Below, one piece after another: positions 1-8,032 of a stretch of 64,000 nt of DNA. A program made the position numbers and the translations under genes. Under the pieces are notes generated by a model, which worked only from the letters and a program-made list of their open reading frames with translations, searched no databases and was not told the DNA's origin. Every line of letters starts with the position of its first letter. The first letter of the stretch is position 1. Origin of the DNA: Calothrix sp. NIES-4105 (lineage in GTDB: Bacteria; Cyanobacteriota; Cyanobacteriia; Cyanobacteriales; Nostocaceae); NCBI RefSeq assembly GCF_002368415.1, contig NZ_AP018290.1, positions 8,795,717 through 8,859,716 of the forward strand, written 5' to 3'.

Positions 1-162
1 TTGGGTGCAAACCAAGAGGGTACAAACATTAAGAGTTGCAACAAAACTTTGTTTTATTTAGGAATTGCGCGCGGAAACTTTGTAGTTATTTCCGATCAAT
101 CACCCAGTCGGGCGAGCCTGAAGGGCGAAGTGCAATTAGGTTATGTTAACGCATCGTTATAA
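1..162 (+). CDS. C-terminal end of an unidentified protein (partial)
   Basis: Reading frame 1 is open from the window edge to a TAA at 160-162, giving 53 codons with no start in view. The peptide ends in GEVQLGYVNASL and has mixed polar and hydrophobic composition like the tail of a globular protein. I do not recognise a family. A 53-codon open frame in AT-rich DNA is suggestive but not proof, so this could be chance. It would lie upstream of and co-directional with the TM2 gene, about 120 bp away. Confidence 0.35.
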   Translation: MGANQEGTNIKSCNKTLFYLGIARGNFVVISDQSPSRASLKGEVQLGYVNASL

Positions 163-285
163 TTAGGAGAAGCTCGCAGGCGCCATCTAGAGCATTGATA
201 GCTAAGTATATTTTGTCACTATTGAAAAATCAAATCGTAGTAATATACGTAAAAAACTAAAAGAATTACTAAGGAAATAAAAATT

Positions 286-780
286 ATGAATGCTGAACAA
301 CAGAAAAAAGACCGTTTAGTAATGTCCTATATCTTTGCAGCGGGACTGCTATTTGGTTTCGGTGGACTGCACCGTCTTTATAATGGCAAAATTGGCAGTG
401 GTATTTTGTGGTTAATTACTGGGGGTTTATTTGGGGTTGGACAAGTAGTAGATTTGTTCATGATGCCAGATATGGTAGCAGAACGTGAAATGCAACTGCG
501 TCTCAAAGCTGGTCTATCTCCTTTAGGAGTACCAATGGATCAATCAGTTGTAGCATCCCAAGTTTATCGCTCACCGCAAGAACAGCTAACGATGAAACTT
601 ATTGATGCAGCCGAGAAGAATGCAGGTAAACTGACTGTCACCCAAGCAGTAAAAGCTACTGGACTAGGATTTGCAGAAATTGAAGCAGCATTAAAAGAAA
701 TGCTCAAATCTGGTTACGTCAGAATTGGTAACGACCATGATACTGGCGCCGTTACATATTATTTTCACGAAATCGCCTAA
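286..780 (+). CDS. TM2 domain-containing membrane protein
   Basis: A 164-residue protein. Residues about 13-60 form a TM2 domain: two hydrophobic segments joined by a short polar turn, with the family's typical GGLHRLYNGK stretch in the first segment and the aspartate of QVVDLF in the second. The last 70 residues (from about PQEQLTMKLIDAAEKN) look like a small winged-helix-type module, a pairing common in cyanobacterial TM2 proteins. The ATG is preceded by AAGGA at 271-275. The role of the family is not established; membrane location is inferred from the two hydrophobic segments. A 15-bp inverted repeat follows the stop. Confidence 0.85.
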   Translation: MNAEQQKKDRLVMSYIFAAGLLFGFGGLHRLYNGKIGSGILWLITGGLFGVGQVVDLFMMPDMVAEREMQLRLKAGLSPLGVPMDQSVVASQVYRSPQEQLTMKLIDAAEKNAGKLTVTQAVKATGLGFAEIEAALKEMLKSGYVRIGNDHDTGAVTYYFHEIA

Positions 781-781
781 A

Positions 782-866
782 AATGTAGAGACGCGATATA
801 TGGCGTCTGATTGCGTTTATAAATTGAAGACGCGAATGAAGACGCGAAATTTCGCGTCTCTACATT
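782..866. repeat. Palindromic dispersed repeat, GTAGAGACGCG family
   Basis: Perfect 15-bp arms (AATGTAGAGACGCGA at 782-796 and its complement at 852-866) enclose a spacer containing further GACGCGAA copies. It fills the gap between the convergent TM2 and DUF2996 genes, so it may act as a two-way transcription end. Related copies are at 3185, 27622, 30511, 36763 and 42707. Confidence 0.8.
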
Positions 867-867
867 C

Positions 868-1473
868 TTAATTTCTTCCTAACCACTTTTGACCATTCAA
901 GCGGTAAACCAATCTTGATACCAACATATCAAGCGTGACTTTGCGCTCATCAATTAAAAATGATTCAAGTGTACTCGGCGCCTTTCCTTCGTTGCAAGAA
1001 AAAGCCTTCTTACCTTGAATATTTTCTTCGGGGAAATATAAATTGAACTGGCGATAACCATTTTGCCAGCTACCTGTAACTTGCCAACACTCACCTAACT
1101 GTACACCCTTGAGCGGAATTGGTTGCTTGGCAAACTTTAGTGATAAATCACGTACTCCCTCGGTTGCAATTGCTTTTTGTAATGCTGGAACATAGTCTTG
1201 TTCCATAAATTCCAAAAATGGCTTATCTTCAACTGCCGGAGCTTTTTCCTTTTTAGCAGCAGGTTTTTTCTCTGCTGGAGCTTCACCATCAGCAGGCGCC
1301 TCTTTTTTAGCAGCAGCAGCTTTTTGAGCAGCAGGAGGTTTTGCTGCGTTTGGGTTATCTCCGCTTACAGCTTCGGGGTCGGGAGCATTAGCTGTAGGGA
1401 TATTAGTCGCTTCGGGTGAGTCAGTACCGGGAACCTTGTCCTCTGTTTGATTTTGGTTATTTTCTTCTGCCAT
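868..1473 (-). CDS. DUF2996 domain-containing protein
   Basis: About 201 residues from the ATG at 1473. An upstream TTG at 1515 would add 14 residues but is less likely. The first 90 residues are low complexity, rich in Ala, Pro, Lys and Glu, and probably disordered. The folded part begins near KPFLEFMEQDYVPALQKAI and runs to the C-terminus, with the GECWQVTGSWQNGYRQFNLYF stretch (21 residues apart from its first glycine) that I associate with the cyanobacterial DUF2996 family. No signal peptide or membrane segment is visible. Function is unknown. It converges on the TM2 gene. Confidence 0.8.
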   Translation of the reverse strand: MAEENNQNQTEDKVPGTDSPEATNIPTANAPDPEAVSGDNPNAAKPPAAQKAAAAKKEAPADGEAPAEKKPAAKKEKAPAVEDKPFLEFMEQDYVPALQKAIATEGVRDLSLKFAKQPIPLKGVQLGECWQVTGSWQNGYRQFNLYFPEENIQGKKAFSCNEGKAPSTLESFLIDERKVTLDMLVSRLVYRLNGQKWLGRN

Positions 1474-1645
1474 AGCGGAGCCGTTAATCCTTATATATAT
1501 AGAAGATTCGAGCAATTCTCTTACAAAGACAAAGAGCTAGCTCACCTGATCGGTCATCATCCCTTATATTTTGACATAGCACAGCGAAACCGATTGATTA
1601 CAATCAACAAGGGCATTGATTTACATCTATCGATGATAAACGTAG

Positions 1646-1705
1646 GGTGCGTAACGGCACGAAAAAACAATCAACACAGCGAAAAATCTACAACCGTTAC
1701 GCACC
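1646..1705. repeat. Inverted repeat, GGTGCGTAACGG family
   Basis: Arms GGTGCGTAACGG at 1646-1657 and its exact complement at 1694-1705 surround a 36-bp AT-rich spacer. The right arm overlaps the stop and last codons of the Uma2 gene ending at 1697. A sister element with arms GGTGCGTGACGC lies at 57251-57309. Confidence 0.75.
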
Positions 1706-2266
1706 ACCAATATTCGGCACCTGTTGAAAAAGTTCTGTCACAGATATTTGAATATCTGGGAACATTATTGGTGAGATATCCCCACTGTTAAGTTCCTGCC
1801 TTTGAAGGTAATTTGACCCTTGAGGATTGCGAAATACAATCAACAGTGAGTTGATTAAATCCAAAACCCAGTACTCAGGAATTCCTGCTTCTGCATAAGC
1901 AGACTTTTTTCTATCTAAGTCTTTTGCTAAACTTGATTGTGATATTTCTACCAATAAAAATACTTCTTCAGGACTCGGATGACGTAAACGGTAATCTAAC
2001 CAAATTCCCTGCACCAGAGCTATATCCGGTTCTGGTTCAGAATCATCAGCAAGTGTAATTGGACGTGCTTCTCTAACTAACGCGCGGTTATCTAAACATC
2101 CCCGAAAAAAATCAGCCATACTTCCACCATAGAAAGTATGTGGCGGTCTTTCAGGCGCCATCTCATGAATTTCCCCTGCTAAAAGTTCTACGTGACGGTC
2201 TTTTAATATACCGGCCTCAATCATTAAATGGTAATCATCAACCGTCCATTTGGCTAAAGTATCCAT
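1697..2266 (-). CDS. Uma2 family endonuclease (DUF820)
   Basis: A 189-residue protein of the Uma2 family, a PD-(D/E)XK nuclease-like group greatly expanded in cyanobacteria, with no settled biological role. Visible core: VDDYHLMIEAGIL near the N-terminus, the EPDIALV strand at about residue 77, then VFLLVEISQSSLAKDLDRK, holding the acidic residue and lysine expected of the fold, and AGIPEYWVLDL. The C-terminal codons lie in the arm of a dispersed inverted repeat, so the last residues may have been replaced by repeat insertion. A second, divergent family member is at 27692-28327. Confidence 0.88.
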   Translation of the reverse strand: MDTLAKWTVDDYHLMIEAGILKDRHVELLAGEIHEMAPERPPHTFYGGSMADFFRGCLDNRALVREARPITLADDSEPEPDIALVQGIWLDYRLRHPSPEEVFLLVEISQSSLAKDLDRKKSAYAEAGIPEYWVLDLINSLLIVFRNPQGSNYLQRQELNSGDISPIMFPDIQISVTELFQQVPNIGGA

Positions 2267-2423
2267 TGGTTGCGATTAAATACTTGTCTTTACATTATTG
2301 CTTACCTACAACTGAAATGGGAAGTCTAACCAGTTAAAATAAATAGGTAGTGCCCTATGGAGTATACTTGTATCCAGGGTAAATGCATCTAAAAAAAAGC
2401 GTATAATAATTCAAGAAACAGCC

Positions 2424-2663
2424 ATGAATGCTTACAAAAAACTTATCACTATAGAAGACCCAAATAATGTAGTTTTATCAGGTTTACCTTTTCAACCAGG
2501 ACAACGGGTAGAAATAACTATTTCGGCAGAGGACAATTCCAGAGCCGAAATTAGTCAAAAACTCAGAAACTTATTTGATAAAACGCAAGAAATTCCGGGA
2601 GTACAAGAAATTACAGAAGAAGAAATCGCGGCAGAAATTGAGGCTTACCGTCGCGGCGAATGA
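2424..2663 (+). CDS. Antitoxin-like partner of PIN toxin
   Basis: A 79-residue acidic protein whose stop overlaps the start of the following PIN-domain gene (ATGA at 2660-2663), the usual layout of a type II toxin-antitoxin pair. The N-terminal half (KKLITIEDPNNVVLSGLPF, then GQRVEITI) resembles an AbrB/VapB-like swapped-hairpin or related beta domain. The C-terminal half is rich in Glu (EEEIAAEIEAYRRGE), as expected for a toxin-binding tail. I assign the antitoxin role from position and size, not from a clear family match. Confidence 0.7.
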   Translation: MNAYKKLITIEDPNNVVLSGLPFQPGQRVEITISAEDNSRAEISQKLRNLFDKTQEIPGVQEITEEEIAAEIEAYRRGE

Positions 2664-3079
2664 AAATTGTAATTATTGATACTAATGTTTTAGTTTCTGC
2701 TGCTCTTAGAGGTAGAGAACCAAGAACTGTTATTCAATTTATTGTTGACAATCCAAAATTTGAGTGGGTTGTATCAGTAGACATTTTAGCAGAATACAAA
2801 GAAGTTTTAAGTCGGAAAAAGTTTAAGTTAACTTCGGAAGTAAAAGCAGAATGGTTTGAAATTATTGATACTTTCCCAACTCTTATTGATGTTAATGTGG
2901 AGATTGATTTTCCTAGAGATCAAAAGGATGCTAAGTTTTTGGCTTGTGCAGTGGCAGCAGATGCTGATTTTTTGATTACTGGAGATTCCGATTTTACGGA
3001 AGCTCAAGCTTTGGTAAAGACTACTATTATTTCTGTGTCTTCGTTTAAAAGGTTGGTTTGTGATGTTGAAGGCACTTAA
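2660..3079 (+). CDS. PIN-domain toxin, putative type II toxin-antitoxin component
   Basis: A 139-residue PIN-domain protein. The first strand carries IIDTNVLVSAAL with the metal-binding Asp at residue 6. Further acidic residues appear in SVDILAEYKEVL and in the C-terminal DAKFLACAVAADADFLITGDSDF, which matches the family's last acidic cluster. PIN toxins are metal-dependent RNases, and this subtype is commonly annotated as a toxin-antitoxin PIN component. It overlaps its partner by 4 bp and is probably translationally coupled to it. No residue essential to the active site appears to be missing. Confidence 0.85.
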   Translation: MKIVIIDTNVLVSAALRGREPRTVIQFIVDNPKFEWVVSVDILAEYKEVLSRKKFKLTSEVKAEWFEIIDTFPTLIDVNVEIDFPRDQKDAKFLACAVAADADFLITGDSDFTEAQALVKTTIISVSSFKRLVCDVEGT

Positions 3080-3184
3080 GGACTCCCAGTAAGTAAATCA
3101 GCAATCTTACGGGACGGGCTTTTGATGCCCATCCCACAAGAAAAGTAAACAAAAATCAACAAGAATTAAGGGAAATACTCAGCA

Positions 3185-3218
3185 CTCGTACAGACGTGAT
3201 TAATCACGTCTCTACGAG
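3185..3218. repeat. Palindromic dispersed repeat, GTAGAGACGCG family
   Basis: A near-perfect palindrome centred on GTGATTAATCAC with outer arms CTCGTA and TACGAG. It lies just beyond the 3' end of the MoaD-like gene that stops at 3228 on the minus strand, where it could act as an RNA 3' hairpin. Confidence 0.75.
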
Positions 3219-3227
3219 CGCACTTTT

Positions 3228-3503
3228 CTAACCACCAGCAACTGCAGGTACAATACTTACCTCATCACCATCTTTTAAAGGTGTAGATGTTCCGTCCAAA
3301 AAGCGAATATCTTCGCTATTTACGTAGAAATTTAAGAACCGACGCGGTTGTCCTTTTTCATCACATAAACGTTCTTTTATACCAGGACAAGTTTGTTCGA
3401 GTGATTCCAAAAGTTCACCAACATTATTACCTCCACACTCCAAAACTGCTTGGTTATTAGTAAATTTCTGAAGCGGGGTAGGAACTAATACTTTTACTGT
3501 CAT
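3228..3503 (-). CDS. MoaD/ThiS family ubiquitin-like sulfur carrier (thrC-linked)
   Basis: From the ATG at 3503 the protein has 91 residues (a TTG three codons upstream is also possible). It ends in VPAVAGG, the double-glycine tail that in MoaD/ThiS proteins is adenylated and converted to a thiocarboxylate. [11 protein letters not shown] before the tail is the usual beta-grasp ending. It is immediately downstream of threonine synthase on the same strand, separated only by a heptamer repeat hairpin. That linkage suggests a role in sulfur transfer tied to aspartate-family amino acids rather than molybdopterin, but this is inference. A more MoaD-like paralogue is at 7461-7721. Confidence 0.8.
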   Translation of the reverse strand: MTVKVLVPTPLQKFTNNQAVLECGGNNVGELLESLEQTCPGIKERLCDEKGQPRRFLNFYVNSEDIRFLDGTSTPLKDGDEVSIVPAVAGG

Positions 3504-3521
3504 ACAAATCAAAATTTAAAT

Positions 3522-3592
3522 AGTAAGGAGTGCTGAGTGCTGAGTGCTGAGTAAGGAGTTACTACTCAGAACTCAGCACTCATAACTTTTAA
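3522..3592. repeat. Heptamer repeat array (GTGCTGA / ACTCAGC), hairpin-forming
   Basis: Four or so GAGTGCT/GAGTAAG units are followed, after a very short turn, by ACTCAGA, ACTCAGC, ACTCATA units in the opposite orientation. The two halves are complementary. It separates threonine synthase from the downstream sulfur-carrier gene in the same transcription direction. Confidence 0.85.
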
Positions 3593-4891
3593 CTAAACAA
3601 GTACTTGCTGCCATTCGAGACGGTCTAAAGTACGCGAGCGTTCTAGTGCTTGTTCAAAGCTATCAAGTTTCGCTTCGATTGTGAAGGGTTCGCCGATGTA
3701 ACCTTGAACTGCTTCTTGAGTCTTCAAACCGTTACCTGTGATGTAAACAACTGTTGTTTCCTCTGGGTCAATTTTACCAGCTTCGACTAATTTCTTCAGC
3801 ACTGCAACGGTAGTACCACCAGCAGTTTCGGTAAATATCCCTTCGGTTTCAGCTAATAACTTGATACCTTCGATAATTTCCGCATCGGTGACAGATTCAA
3901 TATTACCATTTGTCTTGTTCGCAATATCAACAGCATATACACCATCTGCTGGATTTCCGATAGCTATCGATTTTGCAATTGTATTTGGTTTGACTGGTTT
4001 AATAAAGTCGCGTTTTTCTCTAAATGCTTCTGCTATTGGTGAACATCCTTCTGCTTGGGCGCCACTAAATCTTACATTCTTATCTTCTACCAAACCTACC
4101 TCAACAAACTCTTTGAAACCTTTGTAAATTTTTGTAAATAGCGAACCACTTGCAAGCGGCGCCACAATATGGTCAGGTAATTCCCATCCTAATTGTTCAG
4201 CAACTTCATAGCCAAGAGTTTTAGAACCTTCAGAATAGTAAGGACGTAAATTAATATTGACAAAACCCCAACCATGTGTATTCGCTACTTCCGAACAAAG
4301 ACGGTTAACTTGGTCGTAGTTACCATGAACAGCCATTAAAGTTGGGCTATATATTAAGCTACCCAGAACCTTACCTGCTTCCAAATCAGAGGGAATAAAT
4401 ACACAACAATCTAATCCTGCATGTGCTGCAATAGCTGCTGTAGAGTTCGCTAAATTTCCAGTACTTGCACAAGATACAGTTGTGAAGCCTAATTCGCGCG
4501 CGCGTGATAGTGCTACCGATACCACCCTATCTTTGAAGCTGAGGGTTGGCATATTTACAGCATCATTTTTAATATAAAGTTTCTTTAAACCAAGGCGCCG
4601 AGCTAATCGTTGTGAACGAACTAGCGGAGTCATCCCTGTACCAACATCTATATAGTTATCTGTCGCAACGGGCAAAAACTGACGATAACGCCATATCGAA
4701 TTTGGACCAGCTTGAATACTTTCACGAGTCACAGAGCGCAGGTTACTAAAGTCGTACTTGACTTCCAAAGGTCCAAAACACAATTCGCATACGTGCTGTG
4801 CTTTCAACTCATACTCAGCGCCACACTCTTTACACTTTAACGCTTTAAAAGTAGCTGTGGATAATGCCTGTGCTGTTGGTGCCTGTGTCAT
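3593..4891 (-). CDS. thrC: Threonine synthase
   Basis: A PLP-dependent enzyme converting O-phosphohomoserine to threonine. From the ATG at 4891 the protein is 432 residues, and a GGGAAAAG stretch lies upstream. A TTG at 4957 would add 22 atypical basic residues and is rejected. A zinc-ribbon-like N-terminus (CKECGAEY then CELCFGPLEVKYD) precedes the fold-type II core, which includes TLSFKDRVVSVAL with the PLP lysine, SCASTGNLANSTAA, and AGGTTVAVLKKL near the C-terminus. The cyanobacterial long form with a zinc ribbon is typical. It is followed on the same strand by a ubiquitin-like sulfur carrier. Confidence 0.95.
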   Translation of the reverse strand: MTQAPTAQALSTATFKALKCKECGAEYELKAQHVCELCFGPLEVKYDFSNLRSVTRESIQAGPNSIWRYRQFLPVATDNYIDVGTGMTPLVRSQRLARRLGLKKLYIKNDAVNMPTLSFKDRVVSVALSRARELGFTTVSCASTGNLANSTAAIAAHAGLDCCVFIPSDLEAGKVLGSLIYSPTLMAVHGNYDQVNRLCSEVANTHGWGFVNINLRPYYSEGSKTLGYEVAEQLGWELPDHIVAPLASGSLFTKIYKGFKEFVEVGLVEDKNVRFSGAQAEGCSPIAEAFREKRDFIKPVKPNTIAKSIAIGNPADGVYAVDIANKTNGNIESVTDAEIIEGIKLLAETEGIFTETAGGTTVAVLKKLVEAGKIDPEETTVVYITGNGLKTQEAVQGYIGEPFTIEAKLDSFEQALERSRTLDRLEWQQVLV

Positions 4892-5106
4892 AACTTCGCT
4901 TTTCCCTGTTCTTCGTCGATTTCGTTCGATAGTATCACGAGTAAAAATACTCGTCAAACATACCCGACAAATTTTATCGGGTATATATCAGTTTGCAACG
5001 GATATAACAGATGTAACGGATTAATAGCAAAACTATCCGTTACATCCGTTCAATCCGTTGCCAAAAATATCCGGGACTTATAGTAAAAAAAAGAACATGT
5101 AAATAA

Positions 5107-7263
5107 ATGTCGGCTCAAAAATATATGAATAAATTTATACTTAAGCTTTTTATTTTCCGTTTTTTTCTTCAGCCAAGTAAAAACAAATGTAGTATCCTCG
5201 GTTTATGTTTATACTTTGCGCTTTCAACATTGGTAAATACTGCTCATGCTGGTGAGCTTGCTACATCTGTACGGATAGTAGTCAACAGCAACAAAGATGG
5301 CGCCGTGCAACCAGATGATGTAGTAACATTACGCGAAGCTATTCAAATTGTGAATGGTGCCTTACCCTTAGAAAAGCTATCTCCAGCCGAAAAAGCGCAA
5401 GTTACACCAAGTAATACACCTAGAATTGATTTCAATCTACCGATCACTAAAACAACTATTGCAATACTTGATATTTTGCCACCTTTAACGGTGCCTAATT
5501 TAGTTATTGATGGCGCCACTCAACCAGGCTATAACATCAATAAGTCACCAACTGCGGAAATTCATATACCAATACCAATTATTTCTATACAACCAGAATC
5601 AACACGTAATATAATACGTGGATTTACGGTAGCAGCAAATCAAATCACAATACGTGGTTTGAGTATATACGGATTTACAAGTCAGCATGAACGCACTGCT
5701 AGTATTCCTCCAGCAGATATTTTTATTTCTAGCCTTGTGCCAAACACCAATATAAAACCTAAAGATGTAGTCATTGAAAATAACTGGTTAGGTATAACAC
5801 CCGATCAAAAAATGCCCGTAACACCTTCTGCGTTTGGTGTATCGGTATTTAATGCCGTCGGCGCCAAAATTGAACGTAACCGAATTTCGTATCATGACGG
5901 TAGCGCGATCATTACAGGAGCAACCGCCTCTTCAACACAAATAAAGGAAAATATTATCGTTGGTAACGGTTTAGCAGGAATGCCGGATGCAATACGCTTA
6001 GAGGGTTTTATTGATGGTTCTAAAATTACAGAAAACTTGATATGCGCGAACGATGGTAGCGGAGCATTTTTATTCAAACCTCAAGGAAGCGTAGAAATTA
6101 CCAACAACAAAATCAAATATAATGGGCGCCGTTTGCGACGTGCAGCAGTTTACCTGATGGGAAGCGACAATAAAGTTACCAATAACGAAATTACCAACCA
6201 AGCTGGCCCAGGTGTTGTTGTCACGGCATTTCCAAACGGTGGTTCGTTCCTTAATGGTGCTGCGGTTCGTAATGTAATTCAAAATAACCGCTTTGCGAAC
6301 TTAGAAGGACTTAGCATTGATTTAAACACGAGAGCTAATACTGATGTTTCAGACTTCCAGATCGGAGATGGCATTAACCCAATCAGAACTTCTTCAAACC
6401 GCCGTTTAGATACAGGAAACGCTGCAATTAACGCTCCAAAGTTTGTATCCAAAGAATTCTTGCTGATTAATAATATAGTTACTATTACTGGAACTGCTGA
6501 CCCAGGTTCAGAAGTTCAAATTTATCGCGTTGAAAATTCGGGCGCCTTAAGTCAAGCAATAACTACCGTTAAAACCAATGCCAAAGGACGCTTTGAAACA
6601 ACATTAGAAGCAACATCACAAAACTTACAACCAGGAACTCGTCTTAGTGCTATTGCCACATCATCAAGTTACGGAACTTCCGAACCTGCATACAGTGCTG
6701 TCATCGTTTCAACATCACAACAGGCGCCTCAACTAAAACAAGACAACAAACTAACTCAACATCAAGGCGAAATTCCCAACTGTACAACCACTCCTACACC
6801 CCCTATTCCCCCTACACCCCCTACACCACCTACTCTCCCTACACCTCCTGTATCTCCACTACCTATTCGTCTAAAAGTCCCAAATAACATTCACTACGCA
6901 TTAGACAAAGACTTTATTAGCTCTACAAGTGGCGAAATTCTGGATAAAATAGCCGCAGTAATGCAGCAATATCCCACAATAGTTATTGAACTACAAGGTC
7001 ACACCGACGCGCGTGCAAGTGATGCATATAATCAAGACCTCGCAAAAAGACGCGCTCGTAATGCTAGAAACTATTTAATTAAAAAAGGTATTGCACCCGA
7101 ACGTATGACCATTCGTTCTTTTGGCGAACGTCAACTCAAAACTCCAGGTAGAAACAAACTAGAACACGCTTTTAATCGTCGCGTTGAAGTCCTATTCTTT
7201 GATATTAGAGGAGTTGAAATTATTCTGGAACCTCAAAACAGCGACTTACAAATCGAACGCTAG
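5107..7263 (+). CDS. Secreted beta-helix protein with C-terminal OmpA domain
   Basis: A 718-residue predicted envelope protein. A long basic N-terminus is followed by a hydrophobic segment (about residues 30-48) ending in AHAG, a likely signal peptide. VVTLREAIQIVNG resembles the CSLREA-type motif found at the start of secreted beta-helix proteins. Residues about 150-430 carry repeated NxI/NxW units consistent with parallel beta-helix (PbH1) repeats. An Ig-like stretch (VTITGTADPGSEVQIYR) and a Pro/Thr-rich linker follow. The C-terminal 120 residues form an OmpA-type peptidoglycan-binding domain with ELQGHTDARASD and a YNQDLAKRRARNARNYL helix. It probably bridges peptidoglycan and outer layers. 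The substrate of the helix is unknown. Confidence 0.85.
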   Translation: MSAQKYMNKFILKLFIFRFFLQPSKNKCSILGLCLYFALSTLVNTAHAGELATSVRIVVNSNKDGAVQPDDVVTLREAIQIVNGALPLEKLSPAEKAQVTPSNTPRIDFNLPITKTTIAILDILPPLTVPNLVIDGATQPGYNINKSPTAEIHIPIPIISIQPESTRNIIRGFTVAANQITIRGLSIYGFTSQHERTASIPPADIFISSLVPNTNIKPKDVVIENNWLGITPDQKMPVTPSAFGVSVFNAVGAKIERNRISYHDGSAIITGATASSTQIKENIIVGNGLAGMPDAIRLEGFIDGSKITENLICANDGSGAFLFKPQGSVEITNNKIKYNGRRLRRAAVYLMGSDNKVTNNEITNQAGPGVVVTAFPNGGSFLNGAAVRNVIQNNRFANLEGLSIDLNTRANTDVSDFQIGDGINPIRTSSNRRLDTGNAAINAPKFVSKEFLLINNIVTITGTADPGSEVQIYRVENSGALSQAITTVKTNAKGRFETTLEATSQNLQPGTRLSAIATSSSYGTSEPAYSAVIVSTSQQAPQLKQDNKLTQHQGEIPNCTTTPTPPIPPTPPTPPTLPTPPVSPLPIRLKVPNNIHYALDKDFISSTSGEILDKIAAVMQQYPTIVIELQGHTDARASDAYNQDLAKRRARNARNYLIKKGIAPERMTIRSFGERQLKTPGRNKLEHAFNRRVEVLFFDIRGVEIILEPQNSDLQIER

Positions 7264-7271
7264 CAAGTTAA

Positions 7272-7451
7272 AATCCCCCTAACGGCAGAGCGTGTACACA
7301 CAAGTCTCTCTTTCTTCTCTTTCTTTGTGCCCTTTGTGTCTTTGTGGTTCCTTAAAGAAATAAACCACAAAGAACACAAAGAACACAAAGGGGGGAAAAG
7401 AAGGGGGTTATTAAAGATGTGTGTACACGCCCTGCCTCTAACGGGGGGATT
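7272..7451. repeat. Long inverted-repeat element (GTGTACAC / ACACAAAG)
   Basis: About 180 bp. The outer arms share AATCCCCC, CGGCAG and GCGTGTACACAC with the complementary right end, and the inner arms are built from CTTTGTG units on the left and CACAAAG units on the right around an AAAGAAATAAA centre. It lies between the convergent OmpA-type and MoaD-like genes. A partial copy in the opposite orientation lies at 28498-28545. Confidence 0.75.
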
Positions 7452-7460
7452 AAAATTACA

Positions 7461-7721
7461 TCAACCACCACTAACAGGAGGTACTAACACGACTTCATCA
7501 CCATTTTTGAGCGGAGTGTCTGGCTCGACGAACAGTAAATTTATACCATAACGAGTTACATCTTGCCATTTAGATAGTTCGGGACGTTCAGCAACAAGAT
7601 GTTTACATACTGCTTTGACTGGTGTTCCTTGTGGAAACTTCAGCTTTAATTCCGGAACTCCATATGCTTCTTGATATGCAGCAAATAGCTTGACAGTTAT
7701 TGAGACTAAGGAATTTGACAT
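7461..7721 (-). CDS. moaD: MoaD-like sulfur carrier (molybdopterin synthase small subunit type)
   Basis: An 86-residue beta-grasp protein. ITVKLFAAYQEAYG at the N-terminus is MoaD-like. LKNGDEVVLVPPVSGG at the C-terminus carries the conserved GG tail and the PPVSGG variant typical of MoaD, the thiocarboxylate donor in molybdopterin synthesis. It differs from the thrC-linked carrier at 3228-3503, whose tail is PAVAGG. No moaE is visible nearby. The gene is single, with a long upstream region. Confidence 0.8.
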   Translation of the reverse strand: MSNSLVSITVKLFAAYQEAYGVPELKLKFPQGTPVKAVCKHLVAERPELSKWQDVTRYGINLLFVEPDTPLKNGDEVVLVPPVSGG

Positions 7722-8032
7722 ATTATAAGTTTAGGGAACGTTCTGAACTAGCATCGTAAGAGCGCACGAGTCGGGATTTTAATTGCAAGCGAATTGCTAA
7801 AAGTGTCGCTTGATATATCATACATTAAAATCCCTTAGTAAAATCTATAATCAGAATACGTAAGTATGATACATAGTTTAATGTTTATTTTATTTTTCTA
7901 GTTAAGTAAAATTCTGTTTTGCAGTATAAGCGCGTAAATAAGTATTTTTGATTAGAAAATTTAAAAAAATAGTCTGTAATAATATGTTGACTTGATGAAT
8001 AAGCGAATTTTAGTAATTTTAGATAACGTTAT
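7722..8032. other. Divergent intergenic region
   Basis: A 311-bp AT-rich stretch between the divergent moaD-like and kinase genes, likely holding both promoters. I see no RNA gene, no repeat array and no well-defined operator here. Confidence 0.5.
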
